Shown piece by piece: positions 48,194 through 56,920 of a stretch of DNA of 64,000 nt (the stretch's first letter is position 1; each line of letters opens with the position of its first letter). The translations under genes and the position numbers were made by a program. The notes below the pieces were generated by a model. The model worked only from the letters and a program-made list of their open reading frames with translations, did no database searches and was not told the origin of the DNA. Source of the DNA: Gammaproteobacteria bacterium (GTDB taxonomy: Bacteria; Pseudomonadota; Gammaproteobacteria; SZUA-229); assembly GCA_015488885.1 (NCBI GenBank), contig WFMW01000057.1, positions 93,170 to 157,169 of the forward strand, given 5' to 3'.

Positions 48194-48666
48194 ATCCTCT
48201 TTGTCCTCCATATTCCTGAATATACACCAGAAAATGGCTACCTTTTCCTTTTTCTGGTTGCTGAACAGAGGGATTACTCGGGCTTTCCTGCCCTCGCCCC
48301 TTCGGGGTCATCACATAAAACGTGATGATAAAAATCGCTCCAGGCGATTTTTTATTTCGGACTTCCTGTCCTGCACCCTTCGGGCTGCGCTTCGCACATT
48401 CAAAATTGCTCCCGGCAATTTTGTCGAACCAGGGTTCGAACCAAATCCTCTTTGTCCTCCATATTCCTAAACATACACCAGAAAATGGCTACCTTTTCCT
48501 TTTTCTGGTTGCTGAACAGAGGGATTACTCGGGCTTTCCTGCCCTCGCCCCTTCGGGGTCATCACATAAAACGTGATGATAAAAATCGCTCCAGGCGATT
48601 TTTTCGAACCAGGGTTCGAACCAAATCCTCTTTGTCCTCCATATTCCTAAACATACACCAGAAAAA
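48194..48666 (+). repeat. Tandem direct repeats carrying tRNA-Ser 3'-end copies
   Basis: Copy 1 (48194-48353) and copy 2 (48445-48604) are nearly identical 160-bp blocks; copy 3 (48625-48666) is truncated. Copies 2 and 3 are preceded by tcgaaccagggttcgaacca. Read on the plus strand, gggttcgaacc...cctctttgtcctcca followed by tattcctaaacatacacc resembles the tRNA-Ser 3' end and its downstream flank (ctctttctccgcca, tattcctaaacatacacc) as found on the minus strand at 48670-48710. Blocks also contain small stems such as aaaatcgc/gcgatttt followed by T. Short open frames here are not credible genes. Confidence 0.75.
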
Positions 48667-48690
48667 CACTGGTGTATGTTTAGGAATATG
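48640..48690. repeat. 22-bp perfect hairpin abutting tRNA-Ser
   Basis: Arms 48640-48661 and 48669-48690 are exact reverse complements around a 7-nt loop aaaaaca, and weaker pairing extends outward into the tRNA-Ser 3' end. It results from head-to-head placement of a repeat copy and the genuine tRNA-Ser flank. No T-run follows on the minus strand, so it is not a standard terminator. Confidence 0.85.
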
Positions 48691-48781
48691 GCGGAGAAAG
48701 AGGGATTCGAACCCTCGATGAGGCTATAAACCCCATACTCCCTTAGCAGGGGAGCGCCTTCAGCCGCTCGGCCATTTCTCC
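48689..48781 (-). tRNA. tRNA-Ser (anticodon GCU)
   Basis: 93 nt on the minus strand, class II with a long variable arm. Acceptor GGAGAAA/TTTCTCC, anticodon stem CTCCC/GGGAG with loop CTGCTAA (GCT), T arm GAGGG-TTCGAAT-CCCTC, discriminator G and encoded CCA. Same length and layout as the E. coli serV product. Confidence 0.97.
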
Positions 48782-48791
48782 GGTGTATTAA

Positions 48792-48797
48792 ATTATA
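48792..48797 (-). promoter_or_regulatory. Consensus -10 box for tRNA-Ser
   Basis: Minus strand gcTATAATtt lies 10 nt before the mature tRNA 5' end. The -35 position (48815-48820) is poor, so the start point is uncertain. Confidence 0.5.
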
Positions 48798-48833
48798 GCA
48801 ATAACTGCCTGTCTCGTATTTGTTGAACGAGGC

Positions 48834-48884
48834 AAATAAAAAGACAGGTATGCATAACACTCGGGTGCGAAGCATACCTGTCTT
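48834..48884 (-). terminator. Intrinsic terminator of csrA
   Basis: 13-bp perfect stem, AAGACAGGTATGC (48872-48884 read on the minus strand) with GCATACCTGTCTT (48841-48853), followed on the minus strand by TTTATTTG. It lies 32 bp after the csrA stop. Confidence 0.8.
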
Positions 48885-48915
48885 CGATTAGCAGGTAAAG
48901 TATTTTTTAGCTAAA

Positions 48916-49101
48916 TCAGGCAGAGTTGCCTGCATTTTTTTCAGCTTTTATTCTTTCGTAAATTTCTTCACGATGCACTGCTATTTCTTTGGGTGCATTA
49001 ATACCAATACGCACCTGATTACCTTTCACACCAAGCACTGTTACGGTTACGTCATCACCAATCATTAAGGTCTCGCCAACACGGCGGGTTAATATCAACA
49101 T
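48916..49101 (-). CDS. csrA: Carbon storage regulator CsrA
   Basis: Homodimeric RNA-binding translational regulator, 61 residues, typical length. [24 protein letters not shown] and [19 protein letters not shown] are near-invariant; the RNA-contacting residues R4/L4 region and VHREEI (Arg about 44) are present. It recognises GGA in loops of target mRNAs. It lies between lysC and tRNA-Ser, the order known from E. coli and Pseudomonas. Its leader has two GGA motifs at the ribosome binding site, which suggests autoregulation. Confidence 0.98.
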   Translation of the reverse strand: MLILTRRVGETLMIGDDVTVTVLGVKGNQVRIGINAPKEIAVHREEIYERIKAEKNAGNSA

Positions 49102-49114
49102 TTCCTTTCTCCAT
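49102..49114 (-). promoter_or_regulatory. csrA ribosome binding site with two GGA motifs
   Basis: The leader reads atGGAgaaaGGAa immediately before ATG. The second GGA is the Shine-Dalgarno. Two GGA elements spaced 7 nt over the ribosome binding site are what CsrA binds in known self-repressed leaders; the RNA structure was not tested. Confidence 0.45.
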
Positions 49115-49141
49115 GTTGTAATTTAGTCATCAAATAGGAAC

Positions 49142-49164
49142 CCTGAACTGCGCGAGAGTTCAGG
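49142..49164. terminator. Hairpin in the lysC-csrA gap
   Basis: CCTGAACT (49142-49149) pairs with AGTTCAGG (49157-49164), 7-nt loop. On the minus strand it is followed by gttcctatttg, which has no clean T-run, so termination would be partial at best. Confidence 0.35.
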
Positions 49165-49219
49165 AAAACTACCGTTACCAGTTATTTATACACACTGGTT
49201 TAATGTGTTATCCGCTATC

Positions 49220-50455
49220 TTACCTGCTTTTGGATGCAGCGTCACTATCTAATCCGAAGGCAGCATGCAGGGTTCTGACAGCCAGTTCCAGATATTTCTC
49301 TTCAACCACAACGGATATTTTTATCTCTGATGTAGAGATCATCCGGATATTGATATTTTCCTTTGCCAGGGAATCAAACATGGTATTGGCAATCCCCGCA
49401 TGTGAACGCATACCAACGCCAACCAGTGAAATTTTGACAATTTCAACATCGCCGATTACTTTTTTTGCCCCCAGGCTGTCTTTTACCTGCGTTAACAGCT
49501 TGCTTGCAGTTTCATAATCACTGCGCTGCAGGGTGAAGGTGAAATCGGTAGTGCCATCGTCAGCAATATTCTGTACGATCATATCAATTTCTATATTGGC
49601 TGCGGTGACCGGGCCAAGTATTTTTGAGGCCACACCGGGATAATCCGGTACCCCGGTAATCGTCAGTTGGGCTTCGTCTTTATTGAATGCAATACCTGAA
49701 ATTAACGCCTGTTCCACGTTATCTTCCTCCAGTGTGATTAACGTCCCCTCACCTTCTTCAAAGGATGACAGGACCCGTAACGGGACATTATATTTGCCGG
49801 CAAATTCTACCGAACGAATCTGTAAGACTTTTGAACCTAAACTGGCCATTTCCAGCATTTCTTCGAAGGTAATGGTATCCAGTTTTCTGGCTTTTGGCTC
49901 AATCCGCGGATCGGTGGTATAAACACCGTTAACATCTGTATAAATCTGACATTCATCGGCATTCAATGCTGCAGCAATCGCCACTGCCGTGGTGTCTGAA
50001 CCACCCCTGCCCAGGGTGGTAATATTGCCATCTTCATCCACACCCTGAAAACCGGCGACCACGACAACACGCCCGGCATCCAGATCACTGCGGATACGGT
50101 CACATTGAATATCCTTAATTCTTGCCTTGCCATGGGCATTATCCGTCAACATACGAATCTGACTGCCGGTATAGGAACGTGCTTCACAAGCACGATCATT
50201 CAACGCCATGCTCAATAAGGCAATCGTTACCTGCTCGCCGGTGGAAACCAGTACATCCAGTTCACGCGCATGGGGTTTCAGGCTCATTGTCTGTGCCAGC
50301 TCAATCAGGCGATTGGTTTCACCGCTCATGGCAGAGACAGCCACGACTATTTTATCACCGGTTTTAGCCTGTGCAGCGACTTTATCGGCCACTCGCCCGA
50401 TCTTTTCAATCGAACCAACCGAGGTTCCGCCGTATTTCTGTACTATCAGAGTCAT
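49220..50455 (-). CDS. lysC: Aspartate kinase (monofunctional, two ACT domains)
   Basis: Phosphorylates aspartate, the entry to lysine, threonine, methionine and diaminopimelate. 411 residues. N-terminal MTLIVQKYGGTSVGSIEKI carries the KYGGTS nucleotide/aspartate motif; VVAGFQGVDEDGNITTLGRGGSDTTAVAIA and YTDVNGVYTTDPRI are catalytic-domain hallmarks. Two ACT domains follow from about residue 262 (ITGVPDYPGVASKIL and ISLVGVGMRSHAGIA). An internal start giving a separate regulatory beta subunit, as in some species, is possible but not visible as a strong ribosome binding site. It lies between alaS and csrA, the usual order. Confidence 0.96.
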   Translation of the reverse strand: MTLIVQKYGGTSVGSIEKIGRVADKVAAQAKTGDKIVVAVSAMSGETNRLIELAQTMSLKPHARELDVLVSTGEQVTIALLSMALNDRACEARSYTGSQIRMLTDNAHGKARIKDIQCDRIRSDLDAGRVVVVAGFQGVDEDGNITTLGRGGSDTTAVAIAAALNADECQIYTDVNGVYTTDPRIEPKARKLDTITFEEMLEMASLGSKVLQIRSVEFAGKYNVPLRVLSSFEEGEGTLITLEEDNVEQALISGIAFNKDEAQLTITGVPDYPGVASKILGPVTAANIEIDMIVQNIADDGTTDFTFTLQRSDYETASKLLTQVKDSLGAKKVIGDVEIVKISLVGVGMRSHAGIANTMFDSLAKENINIRMISTSEIKISVVVEEKYLELAVRTLHAAFGLDSDAASKSR

Positions 50456-50593
50456 AAGCTATGGATATGTTTTTATCTCAGGAGCTTCTATTCACGGATA
50501 AGCTCCTGAAAGGATGGATGAATGCTGTCAAAAGCGGCAAAGTATATAAGTTACAACTAATTTATGCAATGGAGCAGGCTACCATTGCCACTG

Positions 50594-53230
50594 CTACAAA
50601 CGACTTTGCAACCAGCTTTTTGCTGCAGCCAGTGCCTGTGGAATAGCCGCTGGATTGTTTCCACCTGCCTGTGCCATATCTGGACGCCCGCCACCTTTAC
50701 CGCCCACTTCTGCGGCGGCAATATTGACCAGCTCACCGGCTTTGATTTTAGCGCTAACATCCTTGCTGACACCGGCAATCAGTTTCACTTTACCATCCTC
50801 AGCGCTGGCCAGCACAATGGCGGCCGAACCCAGTTTGTTTTTCAGTTGATCCAGGGTAGTACGCAGCGTATTGCTATCAGCTTCAGGCAACTGTGCGGTA
50901 ACAATCCTGACACCGTTAATCTCTTCAGCCTGGGAGCCTAAATCATTCCCTGCCTGGACAGCAAGCCTGGCCTTTAACTGGCTGAGCTGTTTGTCCTGCT
51001 CACGCAGGCGGTTGATTAACTGTTCTACCTTGCCATTAATTTCATCACGACTGCTTTTAAGCAGATGCGCCAGCGTATCAAGCTGTTGATCTCTGTCTTC
51101 CACCCAGTTAATCGCAGCTTCACCGGTAACCGCTTCTATACGTCTGATCCCTGAGGCAATACCGGTTTCAGCAATGATTTTAAACAGACCAATATCACCC
51201 ACCCGTTGCACATGAACACCGCCACATAATTCGGTGGAAAAGGTTTTATCGGCGGTTTTTTCGCCCATGGTCACCACGCGCACCACATCGCCGTATTTTT
51301 CACCAAACAAGGCCATGGCACCGGTTTTTCTGGCTTCATCCAGGCTCATTTCAGTCGCCATGGCAGGCGTATTATGGCGAATTTGCGCATTGACGATCGT
51401 TTCTATTTCACGTAATTGTTTCGTAGTAACCGGTTCAAAGTGGGAAAAATCAAACCGCAACCGTTGTATATCTACCAGCGAACCTTTCTGTGCAACATGT
51501 TCACCCAGCACCTGGCGTAATGCCGCGTGCATCAGGTGCGTGGCGGAATGGTTACAGCTGATTGCCTGGCGTGCTCCAATATCAACGTCGGCATCCACAG
51601 TATCGCCACAGTCAAGCTGGCCGGAAACCAGTTCGCCAATATGCAATATGGCTTTACCCTGCTTCTGCGTATCCTTGACCAGAAATACAGCATTATTATT
51701 TTTCAGCTGGCCGGTATCACCCACCTGCCCACCGGACTCACCATAAAAGGGGGTTTCATCCAGTATCACAATACCCTGCTGTCCGGCAGTTAATGATGCT
51801 ACCGATGCTGTTGCATTGAACAGCTCCATTACCTTACTGGTTTGTGCCGTCTGTTGATAACCGGTAAAAATACTCTCCGCGTTCGCCTGTATCGACTGGT
51901 TATAATCCATATCAAACTGGCTGGCATTGCGCCCGCGTTCACGCTGCGCAGCCATCGCCCGCTCAAAACCGGCCTGATCAATTTCCAGCCCGCACTCACG
52001 CGCAATATCAGCGGTCAAATCCACTGGAAACCCATAGGTATCATAAAGTTTAAACAGGGTTTCACCGGGAATGATTTTAGCCTGTAATTGGTTGATGTCC
52101 TGCTGCAGCATTTTCATCCCCTGATCCAGGGTTTCCGCAAACCGCTGCTCTTCCAGTTCAAGCACATGTTCAACCTCTTTCTGCGCCCTGGCCAGCTCGG
52201 GATATGCATCACCCATTACTTCAACTAACGGCTGTACTAGATTGAAAAAGAAAGGATTAGTCCTGCCTAATTTATGTCCATGACGACAGGCCCGACGAAT
52301 AATACGACGCAACACATAGCCTCTACCTTCATTGGACGGCATCACCCCATCAACAATTAAAAACGCACAGGAGCGAATATGGTCAGCAATCACCCGCAGT
52401 GATTTATCAGCCAGGTCGGTGGTGGCCGTGACTTTTGCCGCCGCCCGGATCAAATGCTGGAACAGATCAATATCATAATTATTGTGGACATGCTGCAAAA
52501 TAGCAGCCAGTCGTTCCAGCCCCATGCCGGTATCCACGGAAGGTGCAGGCAACGGTTTCATTTCACCATCAGCATTGCGGTTGTACTGCATAAACACCAG
52601 ATTCCAGATTTCAATGTAGCGGTCGCCATCCTCATCTGCCGAGCCCGGCGGCCCACCCGGAATATCTTCACCATGGTCATAAAAAATTTCAGTACAGGGG
52701 CCGCAAGGACCGGTATCCCCCATCGCCCAGAAATTATCGCTATGGTAGCGTTTACCGGCCTTATCACCAATCCGGCTAAAACAGTTTTTATTAACCCCTA
52801 TCTTGTTTAACCAGATATCGGCTGCTTCATCATCGTCGGCATAAACCGTGACCCAGAGCTTTTCCGCTGGCAGGCCAACCACCTCAGTTAAAAATTCCCA
52901 GGCATAAGCAATCGCCTCTTCCTTGAAATAATCACCAAAACTGAAATTACCCAGCATCTCGAAAAACGTATGATGACGCGCGGTGTAACCGACATTTTCC
53001 AGATCGTTATGTTTACCGCCAGCACGTACACAGCGCTGGCTGCTGGTAGCACGCGTATAAGGTCTTTTATCCCGCCCCAGAAACACATCCTTAAATTGCA
53101 CCATGCCCGCATTGGTGAACAACAGGGTCGGGTCATCGACTGGCACCAGTGAACTACTGGCAACCACCTGATGATCCTTGTTTTTGAAATAATCGAGGAA
53201 GGTCTGGCGCAAATCCGAACTGCTAATCAT
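50594..53230 (-). CDS. alaS: Alanine-tRNA ligase
   Basis: Class II aminoacyl-tRNA synthetase, 878 residues. The N-terminal catalytic domain begins [24 protein letters not shown] (split: [19 protein letters not shown]), with [15 protein letters not shown] and [11 protein letters not shown]. The tRNA-recognition region contains [18 protein letters not shown]. The editing domain has the zinc ligands [12 protein letters not shown] and ELCGGVHV. The C-terminal DHHA1 domain ends with [16 protein letters not shown]. First gene of an alaS-lysC-csrA series. The usual upstream recX/recA is absent; 1.5 kb of non-coding DNA precedes it. Confidence 0.98.
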   Translation of the reverse strand: MISSSDLRQTFLDYFKNKDHQVVASSSLVPVDDPTLLFTNAGMVQFKDVFLGRDKRPYTRATSSQRCVRAGGKHNDLENVGYTARHHTFFEMLGNFSFGDYFKEEAIAYAWEFLTEVVGLPAEKLWVTVYADDDEAADIWLNKIGVNKNCFSRIGDKAGKRYHSDNFWAMGDTGPCGPCTEIFYDHGEDIPGGPPGSADEDGDRYIEIWNLVFMQYNRNADGEMKPLPAPSVDTGMGLERLAAILQHVHNNYDIDLFQHLIRAAAKVTATTDLADKSLRVIADHIRSCAFLIVDGVMPSNEGRGYVLRRIIRRACRHGHKLGRTNPFFFNLVQPLVEVMGDAYPELARAQKEVEHVLELEEQRFAETLDQGMKMLQQDINQLQAKIIPGETLFKLYDTYGFPVDLTADIARECGLEIDQAGFERAMAAQRERGRNASQFDMDYNQSIQANAESIFTGYQQTAQTSKVMELFNATASVASLTAGQQGIVILDETPFYGESGGQVGDTGQLKNNNAVFLVKDTQKQGKAILHIGELVSGQLDCGDTVDADVDIGARQAISCNHSATHLMHAALRQVLGEHVAQKGSLVDIQRLRFDFSHFEPVTTKQLREIETIVNAQIRHNTPAMATEMSLDEARKTGAMALFGEKYGDVVRVVTMGEKTADKTFSTELCGGVHVQRVGDIGLFKIIAETGIASGIRRIEAVTGEAAINWVEDRDQQLDTLAHLLKSSRDEINGKVEQLINRLREQDKQLSQLKARLAVQAGNDLGSQAEEINGVRIVTAQLPEADSNTLRTTLDQLKNKLGSAAIVLASAEDGKVKLIAGVSKDVSAKIKAGELVNIAAAEVGGKGGGRPDMAQAGGNNPAAIPQALAAAKSWLQSRL

Positions 53231-53375
53231 ACTATTATCTACTTTAAAATCTTATTATATATTATTGTTTTATATATCTATAAACTAGAGCATATATTGT
53301 TACCATGCTCCGCACAATGGCATTCACGTAAGGAAAATTTAAACACTGCATCATCATTCCCTGGCCAATAATCAG

Positions 53376-53405
53376 CCAGGAGTCTGTCCGAGAACAGGCT
53401 CCTGG
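53376..53405. mobile_element. Collapsed copy of the GGAGCCTGTCCGAGA MITE family
   Basis: ccaggagtctgtccgagaac followed directly by aggctcctgg: the two tips of the 54422 element fused with the interior lost, leaving a 30-bp hairpin. Confidence 0.5.
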
Positions 53406-54421
53406 ATTCCTGCTAAAGCTTGTGCACAGCCTGACTGTGGTAGCATGCAGGAATGAGAGTAAAATATAAAAATTATGTAAAAATTTTGCTTACATAAAGG
53501 CCATTCATTATAGAGTTCCCACATATCATTTGTATGATTAAACCACACTCCGCGTGGGAATGCATCCCCGGACGATCAACATCACGATATATAACTTGCA
53601 ACGATAAAAAATCCGGCAGAGCGTTCTGAGTTTTATCAGGCCACCTACTGCCAATTTTTTATCTTTTGTGACTTACCCCACTTACAGCCTGCCGTGTATT
53701 GCACCGGCCCAGGGGAAAATTCTCTGAGATGAGAATTTAGCCTGGATTTGGCATTCATGCCAAACCGGGCGGCCCGATTGCGTACACTATAGCTACCAAT
53801 ACTACAACAATTTATGAACCCCATTTACAATGCTCAGGTAACCAGCTAGCAACTATGCATGCCCACACAGAGCACTGGGAACAATAAAAAAATCATCGAG
53901 CCCTGGTACTTAGAACATTCAAAAATATTATTTAATCCTTTTTTGCGACCCATTTCATTTTAGGCATCACAAATCAGGTGTCACAAAAAATTACAGTATT
54001 AGTCAGCCGTTGAGAGCACATTTAAATACATGTATAAAGGAGTTTAAAGCTTAAATATGCATCATTAAAAGTAAATTTTTAAGCATTTATACCGTATTAA
54101 TTTGTTTACACTTTAACAAACACGAATATACTAATATTAATTTATCTAGCTGAATTATATGTATTAATTTTTTATGGTATAGAACTTGCTTGTTTTATTT
54201 AATAACAGCTTTTCTATTTATCTTAACCCTATAGACAACAAGCCGTATCTGTTTGCCTAAATCATTAAATGCAGGTAATTCATTGAGCCGGAAACTGATG
54301 TCATTGAAAAACATATAATAGACACAAAAATACAATTTAAATACTGAAAAACGGCAATAACATCGTGAATGAAAACGTCGTTGACAAAGTCACATTAAGT
54401 TGAACAGATTTATTATCTACC

Positions 54422-54588
54422 CTAGGAGCCTGTCCGAGAATAGATAGCCTACTGCGGAAAAGTGGAATTTGGTCATATTTCCCTCTATTTATCGTTAAAT
54501 AGCCGTGCTATTCTCCTCAAAATAGTGAAAAATATGCCTCAAATCCACTTCCCCTCGCTACGGCTCCTATTCTCGGACAGGCTCCTAG
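54422..54588. mobile_element. MITE with perfect 22-bp terminal inverted repeats
   Basis: 167 bp. Ends 54422-54443 and 54567-54588 are exact reverse complements (core GGAGCCTGTCCGAGAATAG). TA occurs just outside the GGAGCC tip on both sides, fitting a TA target duplication as made by IS630/Tc1-mariner transposases. The interior is itself palindromic (aagtggaatttggtcatattt against aaatatgcctcaaatccactt). Non-coding; family member also at 17435-17605. Confidence 0.8.
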
Positions 54589-54724
54589 TATTTCATTGTT
54601 TACACATGAATACACATGTAAATCAATATTTCCATTGTAGTGGCAAATATAATTGATGTCAGGAATAGTAGAAATTGGCAAGGAGTTTAGCTAAAGGTAA
54701 ATTATCCAAGACTGGAGGGTTATT

Positions 54725-54952
54725 ATGTTAAGTAAAGTGATTGTAAATTCATATGAGTTACTCATAGAAATAGCTATTTGGTTAATTCTTATATCTTCGT
54801 TAATAGGTGGTTGGAGCGCAGCTGGTTTTTTTGCGGGTATTGGTGCGTTATTTGGCGCTTTTATTTTTTGCGCCCTCGTCGGTGGTGCCTTTCTGGTACT
54901 GGCTGATATACAAAAACGTGTCAGGAATATTGAGGAAAAAATGGGTTCCTGA
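54725..54952 (+). CDS. Small two-helix membrane protein
   Basis: 75 residues, not recognised. Two hydrophobic stretches, about 12-34 and 36-62, are glycine-rich (GGWSAAGFFAGIGALFGAF); the C terminus DIQKRVRNIEEKMGS is charged and probably helical in the cytoplasm. GGAGGG 5 nt upstream of ATG is a strong ribosome binding site, which favours a real gene. It heads a short plus-strand run with the DUF4878 lipoprotein and the YiiX-like hydrolase, 70 bp apart. Confidence 0.7.
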   Translation: MLSKVIVNSYELLIEIAIWLILISSLIGGWSAAGFFAGIGALFGAFIFCALVGGAFLVLADIQKRVRNIEEKMGS

Positions 54953-55022
54953 CTGATTTTTATTACCAGAATACTGAAAGTATCAGGATTAAAACTATTA
55001 CTGATAAAATGAAGAGGATGTG

Positions 55023-55376
55023 ATGATGATTACTGTTTTTAAAAATTTACTTATACCTTTAAGCCTTATTATTTTATTATCAGGATGCAGCAATGGGCCA
55101 TCAGATACCGCAAAAGAATTTCTTGGTGACATGGCATCGGGTAAGGTCTCAAAAGCAAGTCAACTGGCCACAGAAGATACCGCTAAATTAATATTAATGG
55201 CGAGTAGCTTTGGAAAGATTCCTGTAGATCCAGATTTTAATTATCAACTTATTAATGAAAAGATTGACGGTAATAGGGCCATAGTCACTTATAAGAGCAA
55301 TCCAAAAGCCAAAGTAAAAATACTACATCTGGTAAAGCTTGATGGCACATGGAAAGTTCACGAAAACAAACACTGA
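55023..55376 (+). CDS. DUF4878-like lipoprotein
   Basis: 117 residues. The frame can start at GTG 55020 or ATG 55023 or 55026; the ribosome binding site gaagagg (55011-55017) suits the ATGs. Signal peptide with lipobox IILLSGCS; the mature part SDTAKEFLGDMASGKVSKASQLAT matches the small DUF4878 (NTF2-like) lipoprotein pattern of a domain that follows the lipid anchor, with KVKILHLVKLDGTWKVHE at the end. Lipid-anchored in the envelope. It overlaps the next gene by 28 bp. Confidence 0.65.
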   Translation: MMITVFKNLLIPLSLIILLSGCSNGPSDTAKEFLGDMASGKVSKASQLATEDTAKLILMASSFGKIPVDPDFNYQLINEKIDGNRAIVTYKSNPKAKVKILHLVKLDGTWKVHENKH

Positions 55377-55984
55377 TACTTAGAGTCACCTCTATATCTG
55401 TTTTTCTGCTACTTGTTACTATATACAGTGTAGATAAATTATGGCCTGTTAATCATCATGCAGGCTATCGTTTTCCTTATCCTGAAGAAATCAGTAGCGG
55501 TGATATAGTTCTACGCATGGGTAATGGATTAGTATCTGAAATTGCAAGAAGTTTTTCGCAGCGTGAACAACGTTTTTCACATGTCGGTATTCTAGTGCAG
55601 ACAAAAACAGCAATGGTTGTTGTTCACTCAGTGCTGGAGGATGAAAAAAACTTTAATGGTGTTGTGGTCGAAAAATTAGACTCCTTTCTGAAAGATGCTT
55701 CTGACTGGGCTGTATACAGAATAAAACTACCCGCTGATAAAAGACATGCAATAGCAACAGAAGCATTAAAAAAAGCTACTGAAAAAATCCCATTTGACAG
55801 CGAATATGATTTACAGACTAAAGATAGGCTATACTGTACAGAATTTGTCTGGCAAACGATAAACAGAGTCGCAGGAAAACAGCTAATTCATGCAGACACA
55901 TTAAAATTAGGCAGGCGATTCGTCAGCATAGATGATATTTATCTCAATCCATCAATGTCCCTGATTACTGACTACTCCAAATAG
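55349..55984 (+). CDS. YiiX/YebB-like permuted NlpC/P60 cysteine hydrolase
   Basis: 211 residues with an N-terminal membrane anchor (about 12-29). The permuted papain-like core shows SSGDIVLRMGNGLVSEIAR, FSHVGILVQ with the catalytic His, VVHSVLEDE, and DRLYCTEFVWQTINR with the catalytic Cys. This is the arrangement of YiiX-type enzymes, which are predicted to hydrolyse amide or ester bonds of cell-wall or lipid substrates. The active site faces the periplasm if the N-in anchor is correct. No ribosome binding site of its own is evident, so coupling to the overlapping lipoprotein gene is likely. Confidence 0.75.
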   Translation: MESSRKQTLILRVTSISVFLLLVTIYSVDKLWPVNHHAGYRFPYPEEISSGDIVLRMGNGLVSEIARSFSQREQRFSHVGILVQTKTAMVVVHSVLEDEKNFNGVVVEKLDSFLKDASDWAVYRIKLPADKRHAIATEALKKATEKIPFDSEYDLQTKDRLYCTEFVWQTINRVAGKQLIHADTLKLGRRFVSIDDIYLNPSMSLITDYSK

Positions 55985-56006
55985 TTAGTAGTGGGTATTG
56001 CTAAGC

Positions 56007-56501
56007 CTAACGATTCATTTGGTATATTAACCACCCACTGAAACCTATTATCCCAAATAGCCCCACCCAGCGAAGAAGATGCCGTGTTAAAATTCCGACG
56101 ACCAGGCTCAGAAAGGTTATAGATGTGTAACCAACCGCTTCAGAAACATAACCAGTTGAACCAATATATTCTGTTTTTATTTTTACAGCAATCGGTGATG
56201 TACTATCTTCAAACAGACCTATTCCGTACATTACTGCACCGACAAATGCCAATACACATAACATTGAATACCAGCTACTCGCTAATTCAAGATCACGATT
56301 CGCCTGGTTATCAGCGTGTGTATCAGAATCTACCGCACCATTATCTACAACATCTCTATATCCACGTCCGTAACATCCTGGACATGATACCTGTCCCGGA
56401 CCATGATTCACTGATCCATTTATATGGCCAGAGGAATACATATGCTTAAGCACAGTTCCAGAGCCATTACATTCTGTACATCGTTCTTTTTTAATAGCCA
56501 T
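56007..56501 (-). CDS. DnaJ-type zinc-finger membrane protein
   Basis: 164 residues. The N terminus has two CxxCxGxG modules, CTECNGSG (residues 8-15) and CPGCYGRG (about 40-47), as in the DnaJ cysteine-rich domain; each half supplies two ligands for one zinc. The C-terminal half has three hydrophobic segments (about 80-97, 123-138, 143-160). No J domain. It may be a membrane-linked zinc-ribbon of unknown partner. Convergent with the YiiX-like gene. Confidence 0.65.
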   Translation of the reverse strand: MAIKKERCTECNGSGTVLKHMYSSGHINGSVNHGPGQVSCPGCYGRGYRDVVDNGAVDSDTHADNQANRDLELASSWYSMLCVLAFVGAVMYGIGLFEDSTSPIAVKIKTEYIGSTGYVSEAVGYTSITFLSLVVGILTRHLLRWVGLFGIIGFSGWLIYQMNR

Positions 56502-56544
56502 TAATAATTCCTGTTAATAACGAACACCTTGTTCAGAGCAGATG

Positions 56545-56679
56545 TTATTGACAGTAAGTATCCCCTGTCAAAGCCGGTGAATACTTACCACCACCTCCAC
56601 CAGCACAGGAAATAACAGAACCAATCATAAAAAGTATGATTAGTAATTTGACGATCTATGTTGCAATCAATTTGTTCAT
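56545..56679 (-). pseudogene. Tiny glycine-rich lipoprotein with in-frame stop
   Basis: From ATG 56677-56679 the frame reads MNKLIAT, then TAG at 56656-56658, then IVKLLIILFMIGSVISCAGG with a lipobox-like SVISC, a run of five glycines, and KYSPALTGDTYCQ before TAA. Removing the TAG would give a 44-residue signal peptide plus lipobox. Either a nonsense-broken gene, a base error, or a shorter peptide starting at the internal Met. Confidence 0.45.
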
Positions 56680-56812
56680 TATTTGTCCAAAACTTATAAA
56701 CTCATTTTATTTCATATATTGATAGACTTTATTTATTCTAACATTCCTTTTTTAATCTCATTTACTTGCCATAAAGACAAAAGAAATACTCAAATAACCT
56801 AAGCAGGCAAAC

Positions 56813-56920
56813 TCACCATATTAATTCTGATTGCCAGTCTGTTCCTGTTTTACTGAATACTTGTCGAAGCTGATAACGAGCTGTTGCGATGGCAATATCT
56901 GGTCGCTCTGCAGCTTCTTT
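56813..56920 (-). pseudogene. Relic of a LuxR-type HTH C terminus
   Basis: The frame after a TAA at 56921-56923 reads ERPDIAIATARYQLRQVFSK then TGTDWQSELIW and TGA. AIATARYQLRQVFSKTGT..QSEL resembles the recognition helix and tail of LuxR-family regulators (TVRxQLRxVFxKTGTxRQxEL). The rest of the gene is missing, so it is a fragment left by deletion or replacement. Confidence 0.4.

Larger units (their letters stand above)
53231..54724. other. 1.5-kb gene-free stretch upstream of alaS with repeat remnants
   Basis: No credible coding frame on either strand. Contents in order: AT-rich alaS leader; truncated MITE tip at 53376-53405; a region near 53511-53575 with an inverted gttcccac/gtgggaa pair and tgcatccccggacg; small palindromes aaattctc/gagaattt near 53716 and tttggcat/atgccaaa near 53748; AT-rich DNA to 54420; a complete MITE at 54422-54588; and a leader for the small membrane protein. 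It looks like a graveyard of mobile repeats. Confidence 0.6.

Noticed and set aside
48044..48721. Short frames in the inter-tRNA repeats
   Set aside because: They run through repeats and tRNA genes, repeat the same peptide and lack ribosome binding sites.
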